Assembly: GCA_047630355.1 (NCBI GenBank)
Contig: JBLHXN010000152.1
Coordinates: 1-7,566, forward strand
Origin: JANQUM01 sp047630355
GTDB taxonomy: Bacteria > Bacteroidota > Bacteroidia > Cytophagales > Spirosomataceae
Direction: 5' to 3'
DNA length: 7,566 bases
The notes under the pieces are model-generated. The model was not told the DNA's origin. It saw only the letters and a program-made list of their open reading frames with translations, and did not search any database. Positions 1 through 5,152 of the stretch are shown one piece after another. Numbering within the stretch: position 1 is the stretch's first letter; each line of letters begins with the position of its first letter. A program made the position numbers and the translations under genes.

Positions 1-216
1 CTAGCCGGTGCTTTCGCCTCTTTGCTAAAATTGCCCATGGCGGGCGGCCGCAGCAGCAGTAGTGGTTCGCTCCTCAATGTCGGTACCGTCGGCGACTATT
101 GGAGCAGTACGGTTAGCAGCACCAATTCGCGCTACCTCCGCTTCCGTAGCGGCGGTGCCCTCATGAACGCCCGCAACCGAGCCTACGGACACGCTGTTCG
201 TTGCCTTAAGGATTGA
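1..216 (+). CDS. C-terminal part of a FISUMP-type DGR target (variable) protein, 5' end outside the window
   Basis: The frame is open from base 1 to TGA at 214-216, giving 71 residues of a protein whose start lies upstream. The motif GDYWSST (91-111), a serine/asparagine-rich stretch and the ending AVRCLKD are typical of the C-terminal end of Fibrobacter succinogenes major paralogous (FISUMP) domains, which have a C-type-lectin-like fold and are often secreted or surface-exposed. From about codon 16 (base 46) to codon 64 (base 192) nearly every codon is NNC or NNT, with many AGC, AGT, GGC, CGC, CTC and TAC codons. This pattern is expected when AAC/AAT codons of a template repeat are randomised at adenines, so the segment is read as a DGR variable region. 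The part is far richer in GC than the genes around it. The FISUMP assignment is firm; DGR diversification is inferred, because no template or reverse transcriptase is in view. Confidence 0.82.
   Translation, partial: LAGAFASLLKLPMAGGRSSSSGSLLNVGTVGDYWSSTVSSTNSRYLRFRSGGALMNARNRAYGHAVRCLKD
46..192 (+). other. Putative DGR variable region (VR) inside the target gene
   Basis: This is the codon block of the FISUMP C-terminus in which first and second codon positions look scrambled while third positions stay C or T. Constant islands such as TATTGGAGCAGTACG (97-111) and the final GCTGTTCGTTGCCTTAAGGAT (193-213) look unmutated. DGR reverse transcription of AAC-rich templates leaves exactly such islands between randomised codons. 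The exact borders cannot be fixed without the template repeat, which is not in this window. Confidence 0.62.
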
Positions 217-258
217 CCCTTTGATTAGCGAAGCGATTTGATTGATTTGACACTTCAA

Positions 259-287
259 CCCCCTGTCCCGTAGGGCGGGGAGTTTTT
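259..287 (+). terminator. GC-rich hairpin followed by T5 behind the target gene
   Basis: An imperfect inverted repeat (CCCC..CCC at 259-269 against GGGCGGGG at 273-280) has a short loop and is followed by five T residues at 283-287. It lies 43 bp after the target gene stop. It could end transcription of that gene. It could also be part of the hairpin or cruciform structure that lies just after the variable region in several DGRs and helps mark the target site. The sequence does not decide between the two. Confidence 0.45.
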
Positions 288-290
288 AAT

Positions 291-312
291 ACCGCGAAGC
301 GGTCGATTTTTT
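291..312 (+). terminator. Second hairpin: 5-bp perfect stem with GAA loop, then T6
   Basis: ACCGC (291-295) pairs perfectly with GCGGT (299-303) around a GAA loop, and six T residues follow at 307-312. The stem is short for an intrinsic terminator. A short GC-rich stem with a purine loop close behind a variable region also recalls the target-site hairpin with a GRNA loop described for the Bordetella phage DGR. It ends 7 bp before the next start codon, so a terminator here would lie directly ahead of the small gene. Confidence 0.42.
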
Positions 313-319
313 AAAAATT

Positions 320-472
320 ATGACCTTAAAAGAAAAAATAAATCATGGTGCTAAATTAACGCAGTTTATACTTTTTAAGGAGGGTTTGTTTTATAAGTGC
401 TACAATGAGGATGCGATGGTTTATGTGAAAAGGGTAAAAAATTATAAGGTTACGATAAATATCACATCATGA
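320..472 (+). CDS. 50-aa ORF resembling the N-terminus of a DGR MutS-like (MSL) accessory protein, probably truncated
   Basis: ATG at 320 opens a 50-codon frame ending at TGA 470-472. The core (residues ~17-40) reads FILFKEGLFYKCYNEDAMVY, which is like the FxLFRxGDFYExFGEDA motif of the MutS mismatch-binding domain. Small MutS-like (MSL) proteins with this start are a known class of accessory genes in Bacteroidota DGRs, and the position directly behind a variable region fits. From memory the family members are about twice this length, so the frame seems to have lost its C-terminal half after residue ~45, where it ends in INITS. Its stop overlaps the start of the thioredoxin gene as ATGA, so translation of the two may be coupled. 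It is too short for many gene finders. Resemblance is judged by eye; it could be a remnant without function. Confidence 0.55.
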   Translation: MTLKEKINHGAKLTQFILFKEGLFYKCYNEDAMVYVKRVKNYKVTINITS

Positions 473-1866
473 AAAAAACACTTACAGCGCTAGTAATAAG
501 CCTGTTTTGCAGTGCTTTTTTGAATGCACAAAGCATCCGCGGTAATTTATCAAAACTCATCAAGCAGCCGATTAAACTCGAAGGTTTTGATGGGTTGAAA
601 ACCTACCCAATCTCATCATCAACCATCGATGAAAAAGGGAATTTCAGCTTGACGTATACCAAATCTGATTATGGGGTGGGGTATTTAATGTCGGCTGATG
701 ATAAGCCATTGTTTGTGATTCTGAGCGGTGAGGATATGGAATTGGTTGGTGAAACACTGAGCTATCCCGAATCGATCAAAGTAACCAAGGGTCAGGAAAA
801 CCAGTGGTTTGAGCAGTATGCGCAAGAACATCCCAGAAGAGAGCAGGCCTTGAGTGCATGGGTTTATTTGGAGAAGATTTACCTGTTGGATTCATTGTTT
901 TCAGTGCAAGAACGCCCTGCTAGTAGCATACAAACTGAAAAGCAGCGAATCAAAGCGGAGGATGCCGCGTTTTTAGCAAAGCTTCCAAAGGAGCGCTATG
1001 TGAGTTGGTTTTTACCCACGCGTAAATTGGTGAGTTCCGTTTCAACCGTAGCGCAATACCGTTCCGAAGAGATTCCGGCTACCATTACAGCCTTTCGTAA
1101 TTTGGATTATACCGACCAGCGCCTGTACAAAAGCGGTTTGTTTAAAGATGCGATAGAGAGTCATTTTTGGCTGTTGGAAAATTGCGGAAAATCATTGGAT
1201 TCCATGTTTATAGAAATGCAATATTCCATCGATGCCATGATGGTTAAGTTGGTAAAAGACGAGAAAAAACTCAACGAAGTTACCGATTTCCTCTTCGATT
1301 TATTGGAGCGCCATAGCTTGTTTCAAGCATCCGAGCATTTAGCCCTTGAAGTGTTGAACCAAACAAGCTGCACCATAGCTACAGACCTTGCCAATAAGTT
1401 GGAAACCTACCGCACGATGAAGAAAGGGAATATTGCGCCTGATCTTGTATTCAATGGGGAGATACTTGCCCCGGGCTATACAGGGAGCGTAATCCCCAAA
1501 AAGCTTTCCGAGCTGAAGAGCAACTACACCCTAGTGGTATTTGGTGCGAGCTGGTGCCCGAAATGTACCGAAGAGATTCCCCTGCTAGCAAACAATTTTG
1601 CCAAATGGAAGCAGCAGGATATAGAAGTGGTCTATGTGTCCTTGGACGTAGATGAGCAGCAATTTAAGAGTTTTGCGAGCATTTTTCCTTTTGTAAGCGT
1701 CTGTGATTATCAAAAATGGGAAAGTGAGGCTGTAAGAAGTTACCACGTGTTTGCGACCCCGACGATGTACTTGCTGGATGAGCGGCGAGAGATCCTGCTC
1801 CGTCCCACCAGCGTGGGTCATTTAGAGGCTTGGGTAGCTTGGAATCTGGTGCAGGGGAATAAGTAG
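469..1866 (+). CDS. Secreted TlpA-like thioredoxin-fold thiol-disulfide oxidoreductase
   Basis: This encodes 465 residues. An N-terminal signal peptide (KK, hydrophobic core, cleavage after A20 in LNAQ) sends it to the periplasm. Residues ~22-110 form a beta-rich region like the DUF4369-type domain found ahead of many Bacteroidota TlpA proteins, and a long helical middle (~110-320) follows. The last ~140 residues are a thioredoxin fold with active site W362-C363-P-K-C366 and the cis-proline in ATPT (P431), so both catalytic cysteines are present. It probably reduces or isomerises disulfides of exported proteins or of cytochrome c maturation partners; the substrate is unknown. The start is ATG 469, which overlaps the stop of the small upstream ORF (ATGA). 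No promoter was seen in front of it. A FISUMP-type gene fragment starts 23 bp downstream. Confidence 0.88.
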   Translation: MKKTLTALVISLFCSAFLNAQSIRGNLSKLIKQPIKLEGFDGLKTYPISSSTIDEKGNFSLTYTKSDYGVGYLMSADDKPLFVILSGEDMELVGETLSYPESIKVTKGQENQWFEQYAQEHPRREQALSAWVYLEKIYLLDSLFSVQERPASSIQTEKQRIKAEDAAFLAKLPKERYVSWFLPTRKLVSSVSTVAQYRSEEIPATITAFRNLDYTDQRLYKSGLFKDAIESHFWLLENCGKSLDSMFIEMQYSIDAMMVKLVKDEKKLNEVTDFLFDLLERHSLFQASEHLALEVLNQTSCTIATDLANKLETYRTMKKGNIAPDLVFNGEILAPGYTGSVIPKKLSELKSNYTLVVFGASWCPKCTEEIPLLANNFAKWKQQDIEVVYVSLDVDEQQFKSFASIFPFVSVCDYQKWESEAVRSYHVFATPTMYLLDERREILLRPTSVGHLEAWVAWNLVQGNK

Positions 1867-1889
1867 CATGCTCAGAAAATCAAAAGGCC

Positions 1890-2449
1890 ATGAAATACTT
1901 ATTCAAAATTCTAGCAGCCTTTTTAATTGCGAGTAGCACCTATGCCCAAACGGGCAAAGGCACCACCACGCCTCATGCTTCGGCACAGCTGGAGGTGAGT
2001 AGCACAACCAAAGGCTTCTTAACCCCGCGGATGACTGCAGAACAGCGAGATGCTATAGTAAGCCCGGCCACAGGTTTGGTCATTTATAATACTACCGCCA
2101 CTTAGAGTACAAGATCGCATCTGGTTGGGTGTCTTTAATAAGTAACCCAGATGGAGTAAACGCTGGGGAGATGCAGTATTGGGATGGTACAGCGTGGTTT
2201 GTAATAGCACCAGGTACTACAGGGCAAGTTTTAACTTTCGTTAGTGGCGAACCAACATGGAAGACAACTGAAGGCAACACAAATGTAACCAACCCCACCA
2301 CCGGCAAAATATGGATGGACCGCAACTTGGGTGCCACACGGGTAGCTACAAGTAGTACCGATGCCTATGCTTATGGTGATCTGTACCAGTGGGGCCGTGC
2401 TACAGATGGTCACACACTAAGAACAAGCGTTGCAAAACCACAACGTTAA
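1890..2449 (+). pseudogene. 5' half of a second FISUMP-type DGR target protein gene, frameshifted and truncated
   Basis: ATG 1890 begins a signal peptide (cleavage after A19, STYAQ) followed by a segment GKGTTTPHASAQLEVSSTTK that is typical of the N-terminus of secreted FISUMP-domain proteins. The first frame stops at TAG 2103-2105. The homologous reading continues one frame over as LEYKIASGWVSL from 2102, so loss of one base near 2098-2102 explains the break. The second frame holds linker motifs (GEMQYWDGTAW, GTTGQVLTF) and the start of the FISUMP domain, GKIWMDRNLGAT, through YQWGRATDGH (about 2302-2415). Family resemblance ends near 2430 and TAA follows at 2447-2449. The rest of the domain, including the GxYWSST region and the variable C-terminus, is missing. 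It therefore looks like a dead copy of the same kind of gene whose 3' end sits at the left edge of the window. Confidence 0.8.
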
Positions 2450-2460
2450 GAGTTCAAAAA

Positions 2461-2697
2461 ATGAAACCAATACTTTTAATAATACTTGTTGTCGCAGCGT
2501 GCCACAATAGCCACGAATACAACGCCCCCGTGAAAGAGTCCTACAAGATTAAAGTAAGTACTACGCCCGATTCCATTTATACCGTCACGGGGCGTTTAAA
2601 TGACTTGTTAATTTATGATAGACTTTCAATGTACCCAAACAATACACTATTGATGGTTGGCGAAGCCGAAGCCGTGATATTTGACGTATTAGACTAA
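2461..2697 (+). CDS. Small putative lipoprotein, unknown function
   Basis: ATG 2461 starts a 78-residue protein with a short signal peptide ending in a lipobox-like VAAC, so C14 would be lipidated and the protein anchored in a membrane. The remaining ~64 residues form a short mixed domain with a YTVTGRLNDLLIYDRL stretch, and no family is recognised. The frame is open upstream to 2389 by non-ATG codons, but that part overlaps the target-gene fragment, so 2461 is preferred. The gene begins 11 bp after the end of that fragment. It could be cargo of the accessory locus or the intact end of another decayed gene. Confidence 0.55.
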   Translation: MKPILLIILVVAACHNSHEYNAPVKESYKIKVSTTPDSIYTVTGRLNDLLIYDRLSMYPNNTLLMVGEAEAVIFDVLD

Positions 2698-2702
2698 GAA
2701 CG

Positions 2703-2720
2703 AGCGGAGGAAGCGGAGGT
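2703..2720 (+). repeat. Two tandem copies of a 9-bp unit
   Basis: AGCGGAGGA (2703-2711) is followed directly by AGCGGAGGT (2712-2720), just behind the stop of the small lipoprotein gene. No role is evident. Confidence 0.5.
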
Positions 2721-2790
2721 AATAACAAGCTATGGAGTATTCGACCTTTTTAGGGATTAGGGAAAAGCTCGCATTGTAGTAAGAAAAGTT

Positions 2791-2814
2791 ATCGCTTTAC
2801 AAATCGCTTTACAT
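2791..2814 (+). repeat. Two tandem copies of a 12-bp unit
   Basis: ATCGCTTTACAA (2791-2802) is followed by ATCGCTTTACAT (2803-2814) and then by a partial third unit, TCGCTAAA. It lies in the 174-bp gap between the lipoprotein gene and the tRNA. No gene is seen in this gap. Confidence 0.55.
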
Positions 2815-2823
2815 TCGCTAAAT

Positions 2824-2863
2824 GAAAAATGCCTAATTAGTTTATTATCAACTAATTAGGCAT
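2824..2863 (-). terminator. Intrinsic terminator of the tRNA-fMet gene
   Basis: ATGCCTAATTAGT (2829-2841) is perfectly complementary to ACTAATTAGGCAT (2851-2863), a 13-bp stem with a 9-nt loop. Read on the minus strand, the stem is followed by TTTTC at 2828-2824. It starts 8 bp after the 3' end of the tRNA, so it most likely ends that transcript. The stem is AT-rich, so strength is uncertain. Confidence 0.75.
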
Positions 2864-2871
2864 AATTATAG

Positions 2872-2944
2872 TAGCGGGAGTAGGACTCGAACCTACGACC
2901 TTTGGGTTATGAGCCCAACGAGCTGCCAACTGCTCCATCCCGCG
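2872..2944 (-). tRNA. Initiator tRNA-fMet (anticodon CAT)
   Basis: The minus strand folds into a standard 73-nt cloverleaf. The acceptor strand is CGCGGGA, the D stem GAGC/GCTC, the anticodon arm TTGGG-CTCATAA-CCCAA with CAT, and the T arm GTAGG-TTCGAGT-CCTAC. Initiator features are present: position 1 is not Watson-Crick paired with position 72 (C1 against T72), the D stem has an A11-U24 pair, and three G-C pairs (GGG/CCC) sit next to the anticodon loop. The discriminator is A73 and CCA is not encoded, as is usual in Bacteroidota. C1-A72 is the common bacterial mismatch, so U72 is slightly unusual. A clear promoter lies upstream and a hairpin terminator downstream, so it is a single-gene unit. 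Confidence 0.95.
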
Positions 2945-2955
2945 ATATTGGAATG

Positions 2956-2985
2956 CAAAGGTAAGAAGATTGTCGAATATTTCAA
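2956..2985 (-). promoter_or_regulatory. Promoter of the tRNA-fMet gene (Bacteroidota -33/-7 type)
   Basis: On the minus strand TTG (2985-2983) is followed after exactly 19 nt by TACCTTTG (2963-2956), a full match to the Bacteroidota consensus TTG-N19-TAnnTTTG. The -7 element ends 11 bp before the first tRNA base, which fits a short leader. Confidence 0.8.
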
Positions 2986-2986
2986 C

Positions 2987-2994
2987 TATTTTTG
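2987..2994 (+). promoter_or_regulatory. Possible -7 element for era
   Basis: TATTTTTG matches the TAnnTTTG -7 consensus on the plus strand, about 40 bp before the likely era start. No TTG sits at the expected 19-21 nt upstream (the nearest, at 2970-2972, is 14 nt away). It lies beside the -33 element of the divergent tRNA promoter, so the two units may share this short region. Confidence 0.35.
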
Positions 2995-3034
2995 TAAAAA
3001 TATTTTTAAAACAACTATTCTAAGCATTTACAAT

Positions 3035-3958
3035 TTGGAAGATTCGCCTAAAACTCTGCATCCTACATTCACAGATAATCATAAAGCTGGATTTATCAGT
3101 ATCATTGGTAAGCCCAATGTGGGTAAGTCAACGTTAATGAATGAATTGGTAGGTGAGCGGCTGTCAATCATCACTTCAAAAGCACAGACCACCCGACACC
3201 GGATCATGGGAATTGTAAACGGTGAATTAGAAGGCACACAGTTTCAAATGGTTTATTCTGATACGCCGGGCATTATCAAACCACAATACGAACTCCACAA
3301 CTCTATGATGGAATTTGTGCGGGGTTCTCTGGCCGATGCCGATGTAATCTTATTCGTAACGGATATTTACGAAAAGTTTGACGAGGAAGACGTTATCGAA
3401 AAATTAAAGAAAACGGATGTTCCGGTTTTTCTGGTAATAAATAAAGTTGACTTGGCCACGCCCGAAAAGGTCGAACAAAAAACTGCTCACTGGAAGGAAG
3501 TGCTTGATCCGGCAGAGATTCTTGTTATCTCTGCTTTGCAAGGTTTGGGGTTAGGCGAGTTATTAGTGAAAATGATTGAGTACTTACCAACTCACCCGCC
3601 GTACTTCCCTAAAGACGAACTTACGGATAAACCCGAACGCTTCTTCGCTGCGGAAATTATCCGTGAGAAGATATTACAAAACTACCGAAAGGAGATTCCG
3701 TACAGTTGCGAGATCGTAATTACCGAATTTAAAGAGAAAGAGGATATTGTAGTTGTACGTGCGGAAATATACGTGGAGCGGGCTACGCAGCGTGCAATCT
3801 TACTTGGACACAAAGGGGAGCGAATAAAAAAGGTTGGCATCGAAGCTCGGGAAAGTATGGAAACTTTCTTTCAGAAGAAGGTATTTTTGGAGCAATACAT
3901 CAAAGTCGAGCCTGACTGGAGAATCAAGAAAGATAAACTAAGACGATTTGGATATTGA
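3035..3958 (+). CDS. era: GTPase Era, 16S rRNA-binding ribosome assembly factor
   Basis: Era binds GTP and the 3' end of 16S rRNA during maturation of the 30S subunit, acting in the cytoplasm and at the membrane. From the chosen start the product has 307 residues, the usual family length. It carries G1 GKPNVGKS (25-32), a TTRHR switch, G3 DTPG (76-79), G4 NKVD (136-139), G5 SAL (166-168), and a C-terminal KH domain with GHKG (258-261). All key motifs are intact. The start is uncertain: the only in-frame upstream ATG (2909) lies inside the tRNA gene, and the next ATG lies within the G domain. TTG 3035 is therefore preferred; ATT 3026 or CTG 3056 are alternatives. No clear ribosome binding site is seen. 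The gene is divergent from the initiator tRNA gene. Confidence 0.95.
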   Translation: MEDSPKTLHPTFTDNHKAGFISIIGKPNVGKSTLMNELVGERLSIITSKAQTTRHRIMGIVNGELEGTQFQMVYSDTPGIIKPQYELHNSMMEFVRGSLADADVILFVTDIYEKFDEEDVIEKLKKTDVPVFLVINKVDLATPEKVEQKTAHWKEVLDPAEILVISALQGLGLGELLVKMIEYLPTHPPYFPKDELTDKPERFFAAEIIREKILQNYRKEIPYSCEIVITEFKEKEDIVVVRAEIYVERATQRAILLGHKGERIKKVGIEARESMETFFQKKVFLEQYIKVEPDWRIKKDKLRRFGY

Positions 3959-3961
3959 GAT

Positions 3962-4015
3962 GCGAGATTGGAGAAGTGAGATGGAAGAACCTTCTCATCA
4001 ATTCTCTAATCTCTC
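3962..4015. repeat. Imperfect inverted repeat between convergent era and SCP2 genes
   Basis: GCGAGATTGGAGAAGTGAGA (3962-3981) is similar to the reverse complement of 3992-4015, with most positions pairing and a 10-nt spacer. It lies in the 67-bp gap between the stops of two convergent genes. It may work as a two-way transcription end, although no T run follows on either strand. GAGATTAGAGAA-like intergenic repeats are another possibility. Confidence 0.5.
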
Positions 4016-4025
4016 AAATCTTGCT

Positions 4026-4334
4026 TTACATCAATCCAAGTATTTTAGCGTATTTCATCATCGCTGCTGGGTTTTTGATTTTCAGTTTGCCTGACATCAT
4101 AGCCATCATAGGATTTAAGTCTCCTTCTGCCACCTTCATAAAGTTTTCTGGGGAGGCCGTCATGCCAAGCTCGCCTTCTCCAACTAAGCCTTCCTTAAAT
4201 TCAGCATTACCATCTTTAATAGCAATAGTATATTTTTCGGAGCCTAACTCAAAATGAATATTGGTATCTACTCCATCTAAATCCTCTGGTTTGATTTTTG
4301 CAACGATTCCTTGCAGATAGTCCTTTGCTGTCAT
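4026..4334 (-). CDS. SCP2 sterol-binding domain-containing protein
   Basis: This encodes 102 residues, so the protein is a single SCP2 (sterol carrier protein 2-like) domain. The domain forms a hydrophobic pocket that binds lipids or fatty acyl chains. Family signs are the N-terminal helix, strands with IHFELGSEKYTIAIKDGNAE, a TASPENFMKVAEG stretch, and the C-terminal GDLNPMMAMMSGKLKIKN, which matches the conserved 'G..M..FM.GKLKI.GD' pattern. There is no signal peptide, so it should be cytoplasmic. ATG at 4334-4332 fits the start of the domain. A -7 element lies 25 bp upstream. The gene is convergent with era and divergent from the sigma factor gene. Its ligand is unknown. Confidence 0.85.
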   Translation of the reverse strand: MTAKDYLQGIVAKIKPEDLDGVDTNIHFELGSEKYTIAIKDGNAEFKEGLVGEGELGMTASPENFMKVAEGDLNPMMAMMSGKLKIKNPAAMMKYAKILGLM

Positions 4335-4359
4335 GTGTAGTTTGTTTTTACGTGAGTCA

Positions 4360-4367
4360 CAAACTTA
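4360..4367 (-). promoter_or_regulatory. -7 promoter element of the SCP2 gene
   Basis: TAAGTTTG on the minus strand is a full match to TAnnTTTG and sits 25 bp before the SCP2 start codon. No TTG is found at the expected -33 spacing, so only the -7 half is supported. Confidence 0.5.
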
Positions 4368-4420
4368 CAAAATTTGGAATAATCTTTTTATAAAAGGGAC
4401 TTATTTGCCAAAATTGAACT

Positions 4421-4434
4421 TGTAGAAACCTACA
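4421..4434 (+). repeat. Small inverted repeat in the divergent SCP2/sigma control region
   Basis: TGTAG (4421-4425) pairs with CTACA (4430-4434) across AAAC. It lies in the 209-bp region between the two divergent genes, which shows no other gene. A direct repeat TTCCGCT (4444-4450 and 4453-4459) lies next to it. Either could be an operator, but the repeats are short enough to be chance. Confidence 0.3.
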
Positions 4435-4543
4435 GTGACTAATTTCCGCTTATTCCGCTATTTCATAATACCGATATAATTGTTCGCTCATCAGTCAAAT
4501 TTTTTGCTACCGACAATCAAACTACTCGTCTAAGATCAATAAC

Positions 4544-5115
4544 ATTGACATAAAAATAATCAAAGACGAAGAGCTAGTTAAACTTTACATTGAAACCCAA
4601 AAGAATATATACTTTGAGGAGATATATGACCGGTACGCCGACAAAATATTTCGGAAATGTTATTCTTTTGTAAAAGATACCGTAAAGGCTCAAGATTATA
4701 CGCACGATATCTTTATCAAACTTTCAGTCAAAATAGGTACGTTCAAAGAAACCGCTCGCTTTTCAACGTGGCTATATTCTATAACGTACAACTTTTGTAT
4801 GGATCAGCTACGGTTGATAAAAAAAGAGCTGAGTACGAGTTGAATGAAAACTTTGATGAGTCTGAAGAAGAGGATTACGAACTCCTTGAAATGAAGGCGG
4901 CGGGGCTCAAAGAGAGCATGAAGTCGCTTAATGCCGAGGAGCAAGCAATTCTCATCATGAAGTATCAGGATGATTTCAGCATCAAAGAAATATCAGAGGC
5001 CTTTGATTTGACGGAAAGTGCGGTAAAAATGAGACTAATGCGAACCTGGGAGAAGGTTAAAAAAGTATATTTAGAGAACTTCACGTTCTTGGCTCTATTG
5101 TTTTTGAAGAAATAA
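4544..5115 (+). CDS. ECF-type RNA polymerase sigma-70 family factor, split by a frame change at an A7 run
   Basis: Two overlapping frames make one sigma factor of about 190 residues. The first frame, open from 4469 to TGA 4841-4843, carries region 2: a helix with EEIYDRYADKIFRKCYSF, the AQDYTHDIFIKL stretch, and FSTWLYSITYNFCMDQLR. The second frame (stop 5113-5115) carries the acidic linker and region 4, with the helix-turn-helix SIKEISEAFDLTESAVKMRL. The frames join if reading slips back one base at A4819-A4825, giving ...LIKKRAEYEL. ATA AAA AAA is a classical A-AAA-AAA slippery site, but a missing base in the run would look the same. No ATG lies near the start; ATT 4544 (or ATA 4550) before KIIKDEELVKLY is the best guess. 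The ATG at 4657 in the second frame gives an out-of-frame N-terminus and is not the true start. No anti-sigma gene follows; channel genes do. Confidence 0.8.
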
Positions 5116-5152
5116 TTACTCAAAGTGGCAACTACTGGTTTTAAACAAAATT

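Noticed and set aside
25..258. Minus-strand 77-aa frame opposite the FISUMP end
   Set aside because: It is a shadow of the GC-rich variable region, whose plus frame carries the known FISUMP motifs.
2389..2460. Longer N-terminus for the small lipoprotein from a TTG start
   Set aside because: It overlaps the target-gene fragment and would bury the signal peptide; ATG 2461 places the lipobox at residue 14.
2791..2820. Short tandem repeat as the start of a CRISPR array
   Set aside because: The units are 12 bp, directly adjacent without spacers, and only two to three copies are present.
2909..3034. Extension of era to ATG 2909, giving 349 residues
   Set aside because: The ATG is the anticodon region of the minus-strand tRNA, the extra 42 residues overlap the tRNA and its promoter, and Era proteins start just before the HKAGF..GKPNVGKS stretch.
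3955..4257. Plus-strand 100-aa frame overlapping the era stop
   Set aside because: It is antisense to the SCP2 gene, whose protein is clearly recognisable, and it shows no family features.
4657..4812. ATG 4657 as start of the sigma factor
   Set aside because: The 50-odd residues before the frame join are meaningless, while the other frame in the same stretch encodes sigma region 2.
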